From: a virus
Length of the DNA stretch: 20,311 nucleotides
Strand: one strand, 5' to 3'
IMG/VR virus record: IMGVR_UViG_3300032229_001005
Span: 1-20,311 of that record
Shown: positions 8,698 to 16,697 of the stretch, piece after piece
Position numbering within the stretch: position 1 is the stretch's first letter
How the letters are laid out: each line of letters starts with the position of its first letter
Translations under genes and position numbers: made by a program
Notes under the pieces: model-generated
Database searches by the model: none
Told to the model about the DNA's origin: nothing
What the model saw: only the letters and a program-made list of their open reading frames with translations

Positions 8698-11600
8698 TAG
8701 TTAAGTTTTGCTTTAGATATGTATCCAGGATATGAGTTATTATTAAGGTCATTCCAAGTTAATACATCTGTATTTTGATTAGTAGTATTACCCAAACCTT
8801 TAATCATATTTTGTTGAGTCTCTTTCTGTACTGTATTAAAGAAATTTTCAGTAGTAAATGTGAAATTTCTTTGTTTTACTACATCGAAAGGTGTATATAT
8901 TAAATAATCTTTCAAGTCATTTTTTTCCAAATTTTCTATGAATGATTTGGTAATATTGTTTTCCTCTAAGAAAATTGGTTTTACAGTCCTAATCCAATAT
9001 GTATCAAAGATACCTTCGATGTCAAGAGATCCGTTACCAGTCAGAGCTTGGTTTCCAACTATGTTCCCAATCATTTGTTGTTTGAAAGTTTCATATTTTT
9101 TCTCGTCAATTACATCATCAGAAACAATCATATACACTCTCCTGAAAGGTTCACTTCCAAAACTTGCGTTCTGACTAAACGGTGTAAAAACTTGTTTAAC
9201 GGTTACTACGTTGGATTTCCCATTATCAGTGGTGAAAACTAAAATACCTTCATATGTTTTATTATCACCAGGATATACGAATGTTTTTCTACTCTGTATT
9301 ATATCATTGAAAGCCTTAATATCTGATTCTATTTTTTTGGTATCATTTACTAATTCCGAATAAGTGTTTGCCCCTGTAGATGTTGGATGTACATCTGTAG
9401 TACCTGATGTAACATAAATGGTTACAGGTCCATTGTTCGATTGGAAACCATCAGTACCTGTATTTCCTGAGACCGTCGGGCTATATAAAATAGTGTTTAA
9501 TCTACCTAAAGTTTGAATATAAGTTTGTTCTTGGTTAACTAAACTTTGTATTATCGATGATATAGCATTCTGAAACGAACTACGTTTTTTTGAAACAAGG
9601 TTAGAATAATTTTCTTTAAGGGTTCTAATGAGTTGTGGTGATAAGTTTTTTGACGGTTCTGAAATATACTGAATAAATCCTTCAGTATCATTTTTTATGT
9701 TTTCACCTAGCTCAGCAAAAATTTCATCAAACCTTTTTTCGACATTATTGGGTTTACCAAAAATTACGGTACGGGAATTACTAACAGCGAGATTACCTTG
9801 AGTATAATTTCTCTCCAACATCCATTGTTGTCTAACAGCATTATTATATTGATTAACAGTTTCTTTAGTTTTATTTACAACATTTGTAAAATACGTTTGT
9901 GTCTCAGAAACTACTTTATCCATAAATCCACTATAACTAATTACTCCAGTTGTAACCCCACTTGTATTTGTTAATGAACTAACAATATCACCTATAGTAC
10001 TATTATTATTTTGTCCACTATTAGATGCCGTGTTACCTGCACCAGGTATTGGTGGAGGTGTTTGTCCTTCTAAGAATATCTGATCTAAAACTCTTGACGA
10101 TTCCAAGTCAGTCGCATCCGCTCTGTCATCATAAATTTCAGTGTTGGCATAATAATTAAATGTCAAAGCATTTTGTAGTTTATCAACCGATTCTTTCAAT
10201 CCACTACCTCCAACAAATTTGAAGTTCATACTAACTGTCGCAATCATGGGTTGAACACCGATTCCTTCAGGGTTAATATCTAAACCCTCATAAGAAAGTG
10301 ATAAGGAATCCGGTATAATCTTTGTGTTATAAAAATCGCCAACTCTTAATACCAATACAGGAGGTGCTCCAAATGATGTATTCGTAGCATTGTTATACTG
10401 TAACTGAGGGTCACTATCTGATGTCGATTTTTTGACAGTAGGAATTGTATCACCAGGTCTCATACATTGTTGTAGAAACGTCAATCTTGAGTTCAACCCC
10501 TCGGGAGTTATTGAATGAAAAGCCGGTTGAAAAAACTTCAACTTATCTTTTAAGTTATCATAAACCATAGGGGTAGTTTCCTTTATGGTTTCAAAATAAT
10601 CACATTCAGTTAATAACGCTCTTACAACTCTTTTGGTTATATTATCTCTAGGTCTCCATTCATCAGTAACTACGGGTACAAATTCTGGAAGGGTTACTCC
10701 AACACCTAACAAAAATCCTCCTCCTGCTCCTTCTCCTCCTCCAGTTGGATCTGTTGGTTGAGGTCCTCCACTTGGATTTGTTGGTTGAGGATTATTCAAT
10801 GTTGACACAATTTTTGATATATATGCTCTTCTACATGCCATTGCGCCAACTGTAAATATTTCATTCGCTCCAACTTGAGTGTCTCCAGCTCCAGCGGTAG
10901 TTGTGTCAGAACAATTAAAAGTTGCCCCATAAGATTCAAACGCTCCAGGAGGAAACGGACCTTCTGTCTTAGTACTTCTTCGAGGTGTCGATCTGGCAAT
11001 TTCACCTTGAGCACCTGCCGGATTTGTTATTGGTTCTAGATTCGGATCTTCTTTAACGAGTAACCTCGAATTTGCAACAAACTTACTTGTTGCGGTATTT
11101 TCAGTAAAATACTTTATCATTGCCCTAACTCTTCTTTGAGACAATCCTTTGTTGTAATCCACAGTTGCTGGTGCTGAACAACTCGAACTAATATAAATGG
11201 TAACAATTCCAACAGGATTAACTTCCAGTTGTTTCCCTAATTCTATCGCAAATTCATTTATCGCCTTATAATTTGGTGTTACTACAGTATCAAAAAAAGA
11301 ACTTGTAGCCTGAGCATTTGACTTCGTATTATAATACTTTCTATTTGGTTCCGAAGTATATCTATCGTATTCTGTAGTATAATTGATTTCCGTATTTGGT
11401 TTTGGATAGTCATTTCCGAAATAAAACCCTAGTTGTTCATATGTTTTGAATTCTAAGTCAGTATTTCCTCCTCCTCCTTGTTGAGAAACAGATTGATCCC
11501 CTCCGTTTGGAGAATTGTCTCCTGATTGAATTGTAACTTTGGCATAAATTAGTTGTTCTCGGGATAACTCCTTGTAAGAAATTGCTTGTTGTAATTCATA

Positions 11601-13820
11601 CAAATCATTTGGATTAATCGTTACATATTTCTTAGCCAGTTCGTAAATGTCATATTTTCTACATCCAGCAAAGAATGATTCCAAAATACTATCGACACGA
11701 GTCCTATTCGTCTCGTTACCCAATACTTTATTTACAATAACATTTAATACTGACGGATGGTCAACAACTATTTTCCATTGTAAAGTACCTGTTCTAGATG
11801 TACTTTTATAAGTGTAAATTGGTTCTGGTCGTCCTAAGAATTGAGATTCATTCCAGCCCGCACTTACTGATTCAGTGAATGTCAAATCATATGGAGGAAA
11901 CCACATAACCCTTCCTCCATTCGGTCCTCTCTCACAAACAGGTAAATCTGATGTAGAAAATCCAGGAGTATTTGATGTTCTCCACGCCAAATTCTCGATG
12001 GAGAACATGTATTTTTTTGCAACTGCGTTGTTGATTGTACCAACAATGTTCGTTGAATCTTGTCCTCCTTCTTGTTTATTTGGTACAATGTTCAAGTTGT
12101 AAGTTTTATCTAAAACAGAATATGCAAATCTTCTACCTTCAGTTGTAATACCGTCTTGTTTTTGTAAGTCATTATATTGTAAGTAAGGTAAATCTTTAGC
12201 AAATACACGACAATATTCCGTTCCAACTTCTTGTCCGATTGCTCCAACATATCTATAAACTCTTGAACCTTTGGTTAATTCCTTATATCCGTCGTTAAAA
12301 ATTTTACTGACTTGGTCGATAGCATTTCCAACATGTTGAAGACGTTTACCACCTTGAGGTTGACTATCTATTATTCTTTGAGTGTTGTCAAGTATGGAAC
12401 CTTCTTTAAGTGGTATCCCAACCGATTCTGTATTTACATATGATGATGGTCTAAAGTCTTCATCTTCATTTGTAACCTCTCCACCAATACCAACTTTTTT
12501 ACCAGCATTTCCTCTATATTTTGGTGAAACCCAAGTAAATCCTCCTTCAATACCACCTCCGTTACTATATGTAGGTCCATTCGCACCAAGTCTAACTGAT
12601 TGACCCGGCCCTTCATATAATTGAGCTAATTCAGATGGTCCATAAACTGGTGATTGTTGTTCAATGCCAAATTGATTAACAGGAACATCACCTACAGGTG
12701 AAAAAACTTGAGATGGATTAGAATTAATACTTCCAACATAAAAATTACTGTTGTCTGAAACCGTACCCAAAAGAGTCCCTCCTAACCTTTGGAAAAAGTT
12801 TCTCGGAAAATTCGGCTTATATCTGTTGAAATCAATGTTCTTGAATAGTCTAGACCTTTGTCCTGCTCCCATGTTGTTGAACATGATTTGAGATCCTGTC
12901 TCTCCACCTCCCATTAATCGATTAAAAAACTTTCCAACACCACTTCTTCTGAAAGCATTACCTAACTGTTGAATAGTTGTAGGTTGTCCTAATGTTACAT
13001 TAGGATCGAAATACGAACCAGGTATTGGAGACACAGGTAAAATACTACCTGCCAATCTTAACGCAAAGTTAGTCGCGGCCAATACTGGATTCGCAGTTAC
13101 CGTAATTGTATAAACCGGCTCTATAATTGGGACAACACCTGTTAATATATTAACTAAGTCTGTTCCACTACTAACATTAAGAATGTTTGCTCTACCTAAT
13201 GTATCTTGTCGTATTTGGGCTGCAATTCTTTGTTCAAACTCTCTTCTCAAAGTTTGTGCTCCTAAACGAGCAATAAATGAATCTTGACTTAATAAACCAT
13301 TACTTCCACTTGGATCTGGTGACAATAATATTGATACAGGTGTATAATTAGAAGATACAAATGTTGTTGGATATGGTTGGTTATTATTACTATTGGTAGT
13401 AAGTGGTCTATTTAATGATCCAAAAAATTCAGCACTATCCAATTGGACTTGACTTCCATTGGAAAAAACATTGAGGGGTTTCCATTTTTGAGATTCAGGT
13501 AATGATTGACCAACTATATTTGCGTCTTGGTATCCATATTCACCCTCATTAGACTTCGTATTTAATAACGATCCAGGATCTGGTACTTGTTCATAACCAC
13601 CCTCATTCCCATATTGATTCAATGGAAATAATTTATTTGCAAAAGACGGTTCGTCAATTAACTTATCAGGACTATCTTGTACAGATGTGTCCGACTGAAT
13701 ATATTCAGTATTAATAGGTTGTGTTGGTCTGTTTGGAGCCTTAGCGTAGGGAGTCAAGTTCCTAACAATAAGTTTCTTTCTAAACCCATCTGAATTTACA
13801 AAATCTAACGGACTTGCCAT
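8697..13820 (-). CDS. Giant baseplate/tube-cap protein with internal OmpA-like domain
   Basis: This 1707-residue protein appears to be a multidomain baseplate component. Residues 1-600 are Gly/Asn/Pro-rich and of low conservation. Around residues 600-740 is a tail-tube-cap-like domain with the segment MWFPPYDLTF, then SAGWNESQFLGRPEPIYTY and RTGTLQWKIVVDHPSVLN, a pattern I associate with phage baseplate proteins next to the tube. Residues 840-930 resemble an OmpA C-terminal domain (NEFAIELGKQLEVNP, then SSSCSAP, then DYNKGLSQRRVRAMIKYF). A Gly/Pro linker with a tandem repeat follows near residue 1010. At 1150-1235 there is a second cap-like domain (PPVLVLRVGDFYN, LSLSYEG, ATVSMNFKFVGG). Residues 1290-1707 are helical and coiled-coil-like, then a globular end. 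It precedes the LysM-like gene with the stop and start sharing one base (TAATG), implying translational coupling. T4 uses separate gp48 and gp54 here; this may be a fused or duplicated cap plus a peptidoglycan-binding insertion. Baseplate role is likely; exact equivalence is uncertain. Confidence 0.72.
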   Translation of the reverse strand: MASPLDFVNSDGFRKKLIVRNLTPYAKAPNRPTQPINTEYIQSDTSVQDSPDKLIDEPSFANKLFPLNQYGNEGGYEQVPDPGSLLNTKSNEGEYGYQDANIVGQSLPESQKWKPLNVFSNGSQVQLDSAEFFGSLNRPLTTNSNNNQPYPTTFVSSNYTPVSILLSPDPSGSNGLLSQDSFIARLGAQTLRREFEQRIAAQIRQDTLGRANILNVSSGTDLVNILTGVVPIIEPVYTITVTANPVLAATNFALRLAGSILPVSPIPGSYFDPNVTLGQPTTIQQLGNAFRRSGVGKFFNRLMGGGETGSQIMFNNMGAGQRSRLFKNIDFNRYKPNFPRNFFQRLGGTLLGTVSDNSNFYVGSINSNPSQVFSPVGDVPVNQFGIEQQSPVYGPSELAQLYEGPGQSVRLGANGPTYSNGGGIEGGFTWVSPKYRGNAGKKVGIGGEVTNEDEDFRPSSYVNTESVGIPLKEGSILDNTQRIIDSQPQGGKRLQHVGNAIDQVSKIFNDGYKELTKGSRVYRYVGAIGQEVGTEYCRVFAKDLPYLQYNDLQKQDGITTEGRRFAYSVLDKTYNLNIVPNKQEGGQDSTNIVGTINNAVAKKYMFSIENLAWRTSNTPGFSTSDLPVCERGPNGGRVMWFPPYDLTFTESVSAGWNESQFLGRPEPIYTYKSTSRTGTLQWKIVVDHPSVLNVIVNKVLGNETNRTRVDSILESFFAGCRKYDIYELAKKYVTINPNDLYELQQAISYKELSREQLIYAKVTIQSGDNSPNGGDQSVSQQGGGGNTDLEFKTYEQLGFYFGNDYPKPNTEINYTTEYDRYTSEPNRKYYNTKSNAQATSSFFDTVVTPNYKAINEFAIELGKQLEVNPVGIVTIYISSSCSAPATVDYNKGLSQRRVRAMIKYFTENTATSKFVANSRLLVKEDPNLEPITNPAGAQGEIARSTPRRSTKTEGPFPPGAFESYGATFNCSDTTTAGAGDTQVGANEIFTVGAMACRRAYISKIVSTLNNPQPTNPSGGPQPTDPTGGGEGAGGGFLLGVGVTLPEFVPVVTDEWRPRDNITKRVVRALLTECDYFETIKETTPMVYDNLKDKLKFFQPAFHSITPEGLNSRLTFLQQCMRPGDTIPTVKKSTSDSDPQLQYNNATNTSFGAPPVLVLRVGDFYNTKIIPDSLSLSYEGLDINPEGIGVQPMIATVSMNFKFVGGSGLKESVDKLQNALTFNYYANTEIYDDRADATDLESSRVLDQIFLEGQTPPPIPGAGNTASNSGQNNNSTIGDIVSSLTNTSGVTTGVISYSGFMDKVVSETQTYFTNVVNKTKETVNQYNNAVRQQWMLERNYTQGNLAVSNSRTVIFGKPNNVEKRFDEIFAELGENIKNDTEGFIQYISEPSKNLSPQLIRTLKENYSNLVSKKRSSFQNAISSIIQSLVNQEQTYIQTLGRLNTILYSPTVSGNTGTDGFQSNNGPVTIYVTSGTTDVHPTSTGANTYSELVNDTKKIESDIKAFNDIIQSRKTFVYPGDNKTYEGILVFTTDNGKSNVVTVKQVFTPFSQNASFGSEPFRRVYMIVSDDVIDEKKYETFKQQMIGNIVGNQALTGNGSLDIEGIFDTYWIRTVKPIFLEENNITKSFIENLEKNDLKDYLIYTPFDVVKQRNFTFTTENFFNTVQKETQQNMIKGLGNTTNQNTDVLTWNDLNNNSYPGYISKAKLN
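10741..10791 (-). repeat. Imperfect tandem repeat, 27-base period, coding a Pro/Gly linker
   Basis: Two copies of a 24-base block (10741-10764 and 10768-10791), spaced at a period of 27 bases, differ at only a few positions and encode repeated PQPT-(N/D)-P-(S/T)-GG units followed by a Gly-rich run. It forms a flexible linker between the OmpA-like region and the second cap-like domain of the baseplate protein. The frame is preserved because the period is a multiple of three. Confidence 0.65.
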
Positions 13821-13831
13821 CTATGTTTTTT

Positions 13832-13843
13832 TATTTATAAATA
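13832..13843 (-). promoter_or_regulatory. Palindromic TATTTATAAATA upstream of the large baseplate gene (candidate promoter element)
   Basis: The 42-base gap before the 1707-residue baseplate gene contains a perfect 12-base palindrome, TATTTATAAATA, ending 11 bases before the ATG. It holds both the TATTTAT heptamer shared with the other gaps and, on the coding strand, TATAAATA, the exact T4 late promoter octamer. In T4, such a lone AT-rich element is read by the gp55 sigma factor with gp33 and gp45. Whether this phage has that system cannot be seen here. Confidence 0.4.
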
Positions 13844-13862
13844 GGGATATTCTTGTTTTTTA

Positions 13863-15713
13863 TTATTGAAAAGTAGCCATTTGATTGGGTCCAAACGAAT
13901 TTTCTCGTCTGTTAAGATTGATAATATAATTCTTGAATGATTGTTCATTGATTGCCATATTAAATGCCTTAATTACTTCCGCCATTTGTTCAGATGTCAA
14001 ATTAGTTGGTAAATTTTGGAACTGAACATCTACTTTTATATCTCCATCAACTTCGATGGGTTTTTGTGGTGAGCCTGGAGCAGACCCTTGGCTAAAGTTT
14101 GGATTCACACCTGTCTGACCGAGCACTGAAATATTTCCATATGATGTGGTATCTGTTGAAGTTGGGATACCAGTTGCTGAAGTGGTTGTACTGACTCCTG
14201 TCGCTGTCGTTCCCCTATTTTTGAATTTACTATACTCCGCTAACAAATCCGCAGAAATTTCTGCAGACATACCTTCAACCTGTTTCAAAAGTTCTGGCCC
14301 CAAATCTGTCAATTTCTCTCCCGATCCGGCCATTAATTCGGTCAATATTTCATTAGGATTAAATGTACCTTTTGAAATAATTCTCGTAATATCTCCTTCT
14401 ATGTCCCCGAATATTTTTTCTGCTTTCTTTCTTATACTATCAGTTGAAAACTTTTCATCTTTGCTCACTCTATCAACATACTTTTGTGAAAGAGTCCTAA
14501 TTGATTCATTTAGATTCTGCATGGTTGGTGCCGTTAAGACTCCACCCACAACTGCAGCTTTAATCGCTGCCACATTGTTGCCCAAAATTTCATCTAATCT
14601 TAACGATGCTTTTGCAGTTTCTTCAAGACCTTTTGGTTGGTTTTTTTGTGCCTCAATTAATCTATTAAAATCCTCTTGTTGTAAATCCGCTAATTGTTTT
14701 GCTTCACCGCTTTCTAAGGTAACAGTATATTTTCCATCTTTTAATTTGAGTATATTTGCTAAATACTGTTTGTCTTCTTCTGTGGCAATTTTAAGACCAG
14801 CGGCGTCAACCGCTGATAATCTTTGGTCAAGTTCAGATGCCGCTAATCCCATTTTGGACAATGATCCTGCGGATAACCCCGCAGCTTTTTCCATTTCTCT
14901 TAATGTTAAAACCCCTTGAGGATTAATTTTAAAAGTTTTGGTCTCAGCGTCGAATTCAGTAAACTGTTTCGCAATGTCCGCTAAACTGTCTTGTAATCCT
15001 GAAGGGTCATTAATTGACATATTCATTAATTGGAATGGGTCAACTAAGTTACCCGCAGCAACTCCCAATCTTTGGAATGCTCCTGCGACTTCTATTGCTC
15101 CCTCGGGGTCTAAAACTTTTTCTGCCAATGCAAAGGTTTCTTTCATTTCGAACCTCAACATTGAGGCCCTTGCAGCCATTTTTGTTAAACCTTGAACCCC
15201 TCCTTCAAACTGATATCGGTTCATTTGTTCCATATTTTTTTGGACATCACCGATAACTGTTTTAGCATTTCCACCAATACTTTGAACATAAGTCATGGAC
15301 TTTTCGAGGGTTTCAGGTATTTTTTCAATACCCAATCCTACATCCAAAAAACTATTTGATAAAGTTTCAGCTCCTAATCCTAAAACTTTATTAATCGCAT
15401 ATAACTGTTCAACTTCTTCAGCAGTAGCAATAACATTTCGTCTAGATGCTATTGCAACTTGACCTATAATTTCAGACACATCTTTAATGTCTCCTCCCAA
15501 CCTTCTTACATTAGGAATAGAATCTGCTATAGCAGTTTGTACCTCATAAACTCTCGCTCTTGTTTGAGTGAATGCTTCTAATACCCTATTACTATACTCA
15601 GATAATGCTTTTTGAGATTCAATAAAGTCTATTTTGAAGTCGTCCCCTTTACCTCCATAAGAAAAACTTTCTCCTGCTGGTGTACCTGTACCTGATCCTG
15701 TCGTTTGAAACAT
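13863..15713 (-). CDS. Tail tape measure protein
   Basis: The 616-residue protein is predicted to be almost entirely helical in residues 25-490. It has long amphipathic runs (KIDFIESQKALSEYSNRVLE; EQLYAINKVLGLGAETLSNS; ALRKEAEKIF-like segments) and no obvious enzymatic motif. A Ser/Thr-rich linker (about residues 500-530) leads to a short folded C-terminus containing IKVDVQFQNLPTNLTSEQM. A hydrophobic stretch around residues 376-398 (VAAIKAAVVGGVLTA) could be a membrane-active segment, as in other tape measures. It sits directly after the chaperone-like frames and before the baseplate genes, the standard position. Length is close to T4 gp29 (590 residues); at about 1.5 angstrom per residue it predicts a tail near 90 nm. 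Start is ATG 15713, without a Shine-Dalgarno sequence. I identify it from context, length and helical pattern more than from a conserved motif. Confidence 0.78.
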   Translation of the reverse strand: MFQTTGSGTGTPAGESFSYGGKGDDFKIDFIESQKALSEYSNRVLEAFTQTRARVYEVQTAIADSIPNVRRLGGDIKDVSEIIGQVAIASRRNVIATAEEVEQLYAINKVLGLGAETLSNSFLDVGLGIEKIPETLEKSMTYVQSIGGNAKTVIGDVQKNMEQMNRYQFEGGVQGLTKMAARASMLRFEMKETFALAEKVLDPEGAIEVAGAFQRLGVAAGNLVDPFQLMNMSINDPSGLQDSLADIAKQFTEFDAETKTFKINPQGVLTLREMEKAAGLSAGSLSKMGLAASELDQRLSAVDAAGLKIATEEDKQYLANILKLKDGKYTVTLESGEAKQLADLQQEDFNRLIEAQKNQPKGLEETAKASLRLDEILGNNVAAIKAAVVGGVLTAPTMQNLNESIRTLSQKYVDRVSKDEKFSTDSIRKKAEKIFGDIEGDITRIISKGTFNPNEILTELMAGSGEKLTDLGPELLKQVEGMSAEISADLLAEYSKFKNRGTTATGVSTTTSATGIPTSTDTTSYGNISVLGQTGVNPNFSQGSAPGSPQKPIEVDGDIKVDVQFQNLPTNLTSEQMAEVIKAFNMAINEQSFKNYIINLNRRENSFGPNQMATFQ

Positions 15714-15730
15714 AATATTGTGTTATAAGT

Positions 15731-15737
15731 ATAAATA
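15731..15737 (-). promoter_or_regulatory. TATTTAT motif upstream of the tape measure gene (candidate promoter element)
   Basis: On the minus strand the 40 bases between terminator stem and tape measure start read TATATTTATACTTATAACAC, with the heptamer ending 17 bases before the ATG. It lies just downstream of an intrinsic terminator, a place where a fresh promoter would be expected. It overlaps the T-rich tail of that terminator, so the composition could equally be explained by the terminator alone. Confidence 0.3.
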
Positions 15738-15739
15738 TA

Positions 15740-15763
15740 AAAGGACTGAATTTTCAGTCCTTT
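15740..15763 (-). terminator. Intrinsic terminator between chaperone frame and tape measure gene
   Basis: AAAGGACTGA (15763-15754) pairs perfectly over ten bases with TCAGTCCTTT (15749-15740) around the loop AAAT, followed on the minus strand by the T-rich TATATTTAT. The TGA stop of the 59-codon frame lies inside the upstream arm of the stem. The near-symmetric A/T flanks mean it could also work on the other strand. It would limit readthrough into the tape measure gene, a protein needed in few copies. Confidence 0.7.
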
Positions 15764-15933
15764 CTATTTAATTCAACCCATTTATCTAAAAGATACTTTC
15801 TCACAAACAATGGCATTATCAAAAAATCAGAATATGAAATACCCAAAAGTGTTTTGAGATAATAGAATTCGTCTATTTGTCCCTTTCTATAATCAGAAGA
15901 AAGGGCGAAAAAAGTCCACCCCAAACCCAACAT
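15754..15933 (-). CDS. Small overlapping reading frame, likely frameshifted C-terminal part of the tail chaperone
   Basis: In the +1 frame relative to the gp26-like gene there is a 59-codon frame from ATG 15933 to TGA 15754-15756. It overlaps the upstream gene by 41 bases and extends about 137 bases beyond its stop. The peptide looks like real protein: after the overlap it reads SSDYRKGQIDEFYYLKTLLG, then SYSDFLIMPLFVRKYLLDKW, ending ELNRKD. The pattern of a helix, a 'MP..VRKYLLDKW' motif and a charged tail recalls the short second component of phage tail assembly chaperones, which detect the tape measure. It may be translated as a fusion by a +1 slip at TTT TTT C, or independently from ATG 15933; a GGAG sits 15 bases upstream of that ATG, too far to be convincing. 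It ends within a terminator hairpin just ahead of the tape measure gene. I recognise the type of protein by pattern, not by a firm family match. Confidence 0.7.
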   Translation of the reverse strand: MLGLGWTFFALSSDYRKGQIDEFYYLKTLLGISYSDFLIMPLFVRKYLLDKWVELNRKD

Positions 15934-16636
15934 TGACTGTTAGTTTCTCTCCTGATGGGGCTATTACTGTTCTTGTTAAATCTAATTTAGGTTCATTTTC
16001 ATCCATGAACTTTCTAATGTATTTTGAATCTGCGATTGGCATTTGGTCAATAAATTTAGAAATTTCAGACCTATCCTGGACTCCATTAATTTCTATGATT
16101 TGTTTGTTCAATCTCCATGTTACTTTCGGTGCCACTCTACCTTGTGGATAGGATTCAGCCATTTTTTGGACTTCCATAATTTCACCATAAGTCATGGGTT
16201 TTAATTTAACCGTTGCTTGAGATTTTGGTAACGTAGTAACAAATGTTCCATCTTCTAATGGTAATTGACCTTTTATAACATTTAACTCGTCTAATCTAAC
16301 TGTTCCCGTAAATGGTTTTTTTGTAATTGGGTCTGACAAACTTAATTCCATTTCAGGACCGAATGCGGTATTTCTAAGAAAAATTAAAATAGATTCAACA
16401 TCTCCTTCCAACAAATCTTCGATACGTATATCGGGTTCATATATTTTCGATCTCAATAAATTTTGAGTCATGTCATTTCCGCCACCCATCAAAATGTTTT
16501 CATCGTTAGCGGTTAGATATCCAACTTTGATTGATTTTTTCTTATTCTTGTAAAAGACACCTTGTGAAGGTAAAGGCACAACATCGTGTGGTAACGAAAA
16601 GTTTGCTTGACCGTAATCTCTTGATTGATTTTCCAT
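15893..16636 (-). CDS. gp26-like T4_baseplate-family protein, probable tail assembly chaperone
   Basis: The 247-residue protein has the features of the T4 gp26 family (Pfam T4_baseplate). These are an N-terminal VPLPSQGVFYKNKKKSIKVGYL segment, then LTANDENIL, a region of helices with RIEDLLEGDVESILIFLRNTAFGP, and a C-terminal GFGVDFFRPFF. T4 gp26 (208 residues) is listed as a baseplate hub component. Here the gene lies between tail tube and tape measure, the classic site of the tail assembly chaperone (lambda G, P2 E), which binds the tape measure during assembly. Its last 41 bases overlap a 59-residue frame in the +1 frame, and the overlap contains TTT TTT C followed by CGC, a plausible +1 slip site. 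A fusion would run about 293 residues. The start at ATG 16636 directly follows the T-run of a hairpin and lacks a Shine-Dalgarno sequence. The family is well supported; the chaperone role is inferred from position and overlap. Confidence 0.82.
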   Translation of the reverse strand: MENQSRDYGQANFSLPHDVVPLPSQGVFYKNKKKSIKVGYLTANDENILMGGGNDMTQNLLRSKIYEPDIRIEDLLEGDVESILIFLRNTAFGPEMELSLSDPITKKPFTGTVRLDELNVIKGQLPLEDGTFVTTLPKSQATVKLKPMTYGEIMEVQKMAESYPQGRVAPKVTWRLNKQIIEINGVQDRSEISKFIDQMPIADSKYIRKFMDENEPKLDLTRTVIAPSGEKLTVNVGFGVDFFRPFF

Positions 16637-16643
16637 ATAAAAA

Positions 16644-16676
16644 TTTAACCGTAAAGTTTATTGCTTTACGGTTAAA
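16644..16676 (-). terminator. Hairpin with U-tract after the tail tube gene
   Basis: TTTAACCGTAAAG (16676-16664) pairs over 13 bases with CTTTACGGTTAAA (16656-16644) around a seven-base loop. On the minus strand it is followed at once by TTTTTAT and then directly by the ATG of the gp26-like gene. Stem plus U-run fits an intrinsic terminator of the abundant tail tube message. The oddity is that the U-run abuts the next start codon, so a transcript ending here cannot express that gene, and a transcript that reads through has its start next to the stem. Partial termination that lowers gp26-like expression relative to the tube is a reasonable inference. Confidence 0.65.
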
Positions 16677-16697
16677 TATAAAAGTGTTTTATTTTTA

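Noticed and set aside
14146-14919. Long open frame of 257 codons on the plus strand inside the tape measure gene
   Set aside because: It is antisense to a well-supported helical protein, has a Ser/Asn-rich composition typical of a shadow frame, and no leader or neighbour on that strand.
15730-15737. Exact T4 late promoter octamer TATAAATA on the plus strand before the tape measure gene
   Set aside because: It points against the direction of all genes here and no plus-strand gene follows; more likely part of the terminator flank or the shared minus-strand motif.
15933-15956. GGAG 15 bases upstream of the 59-codon frame's ATG as a ribosome-binding site
   Set aside because: Spacing is too long and other genes in the window lack Shine-Dalgarno sites, so the match is probably chance within the gp26-like coding sequence.
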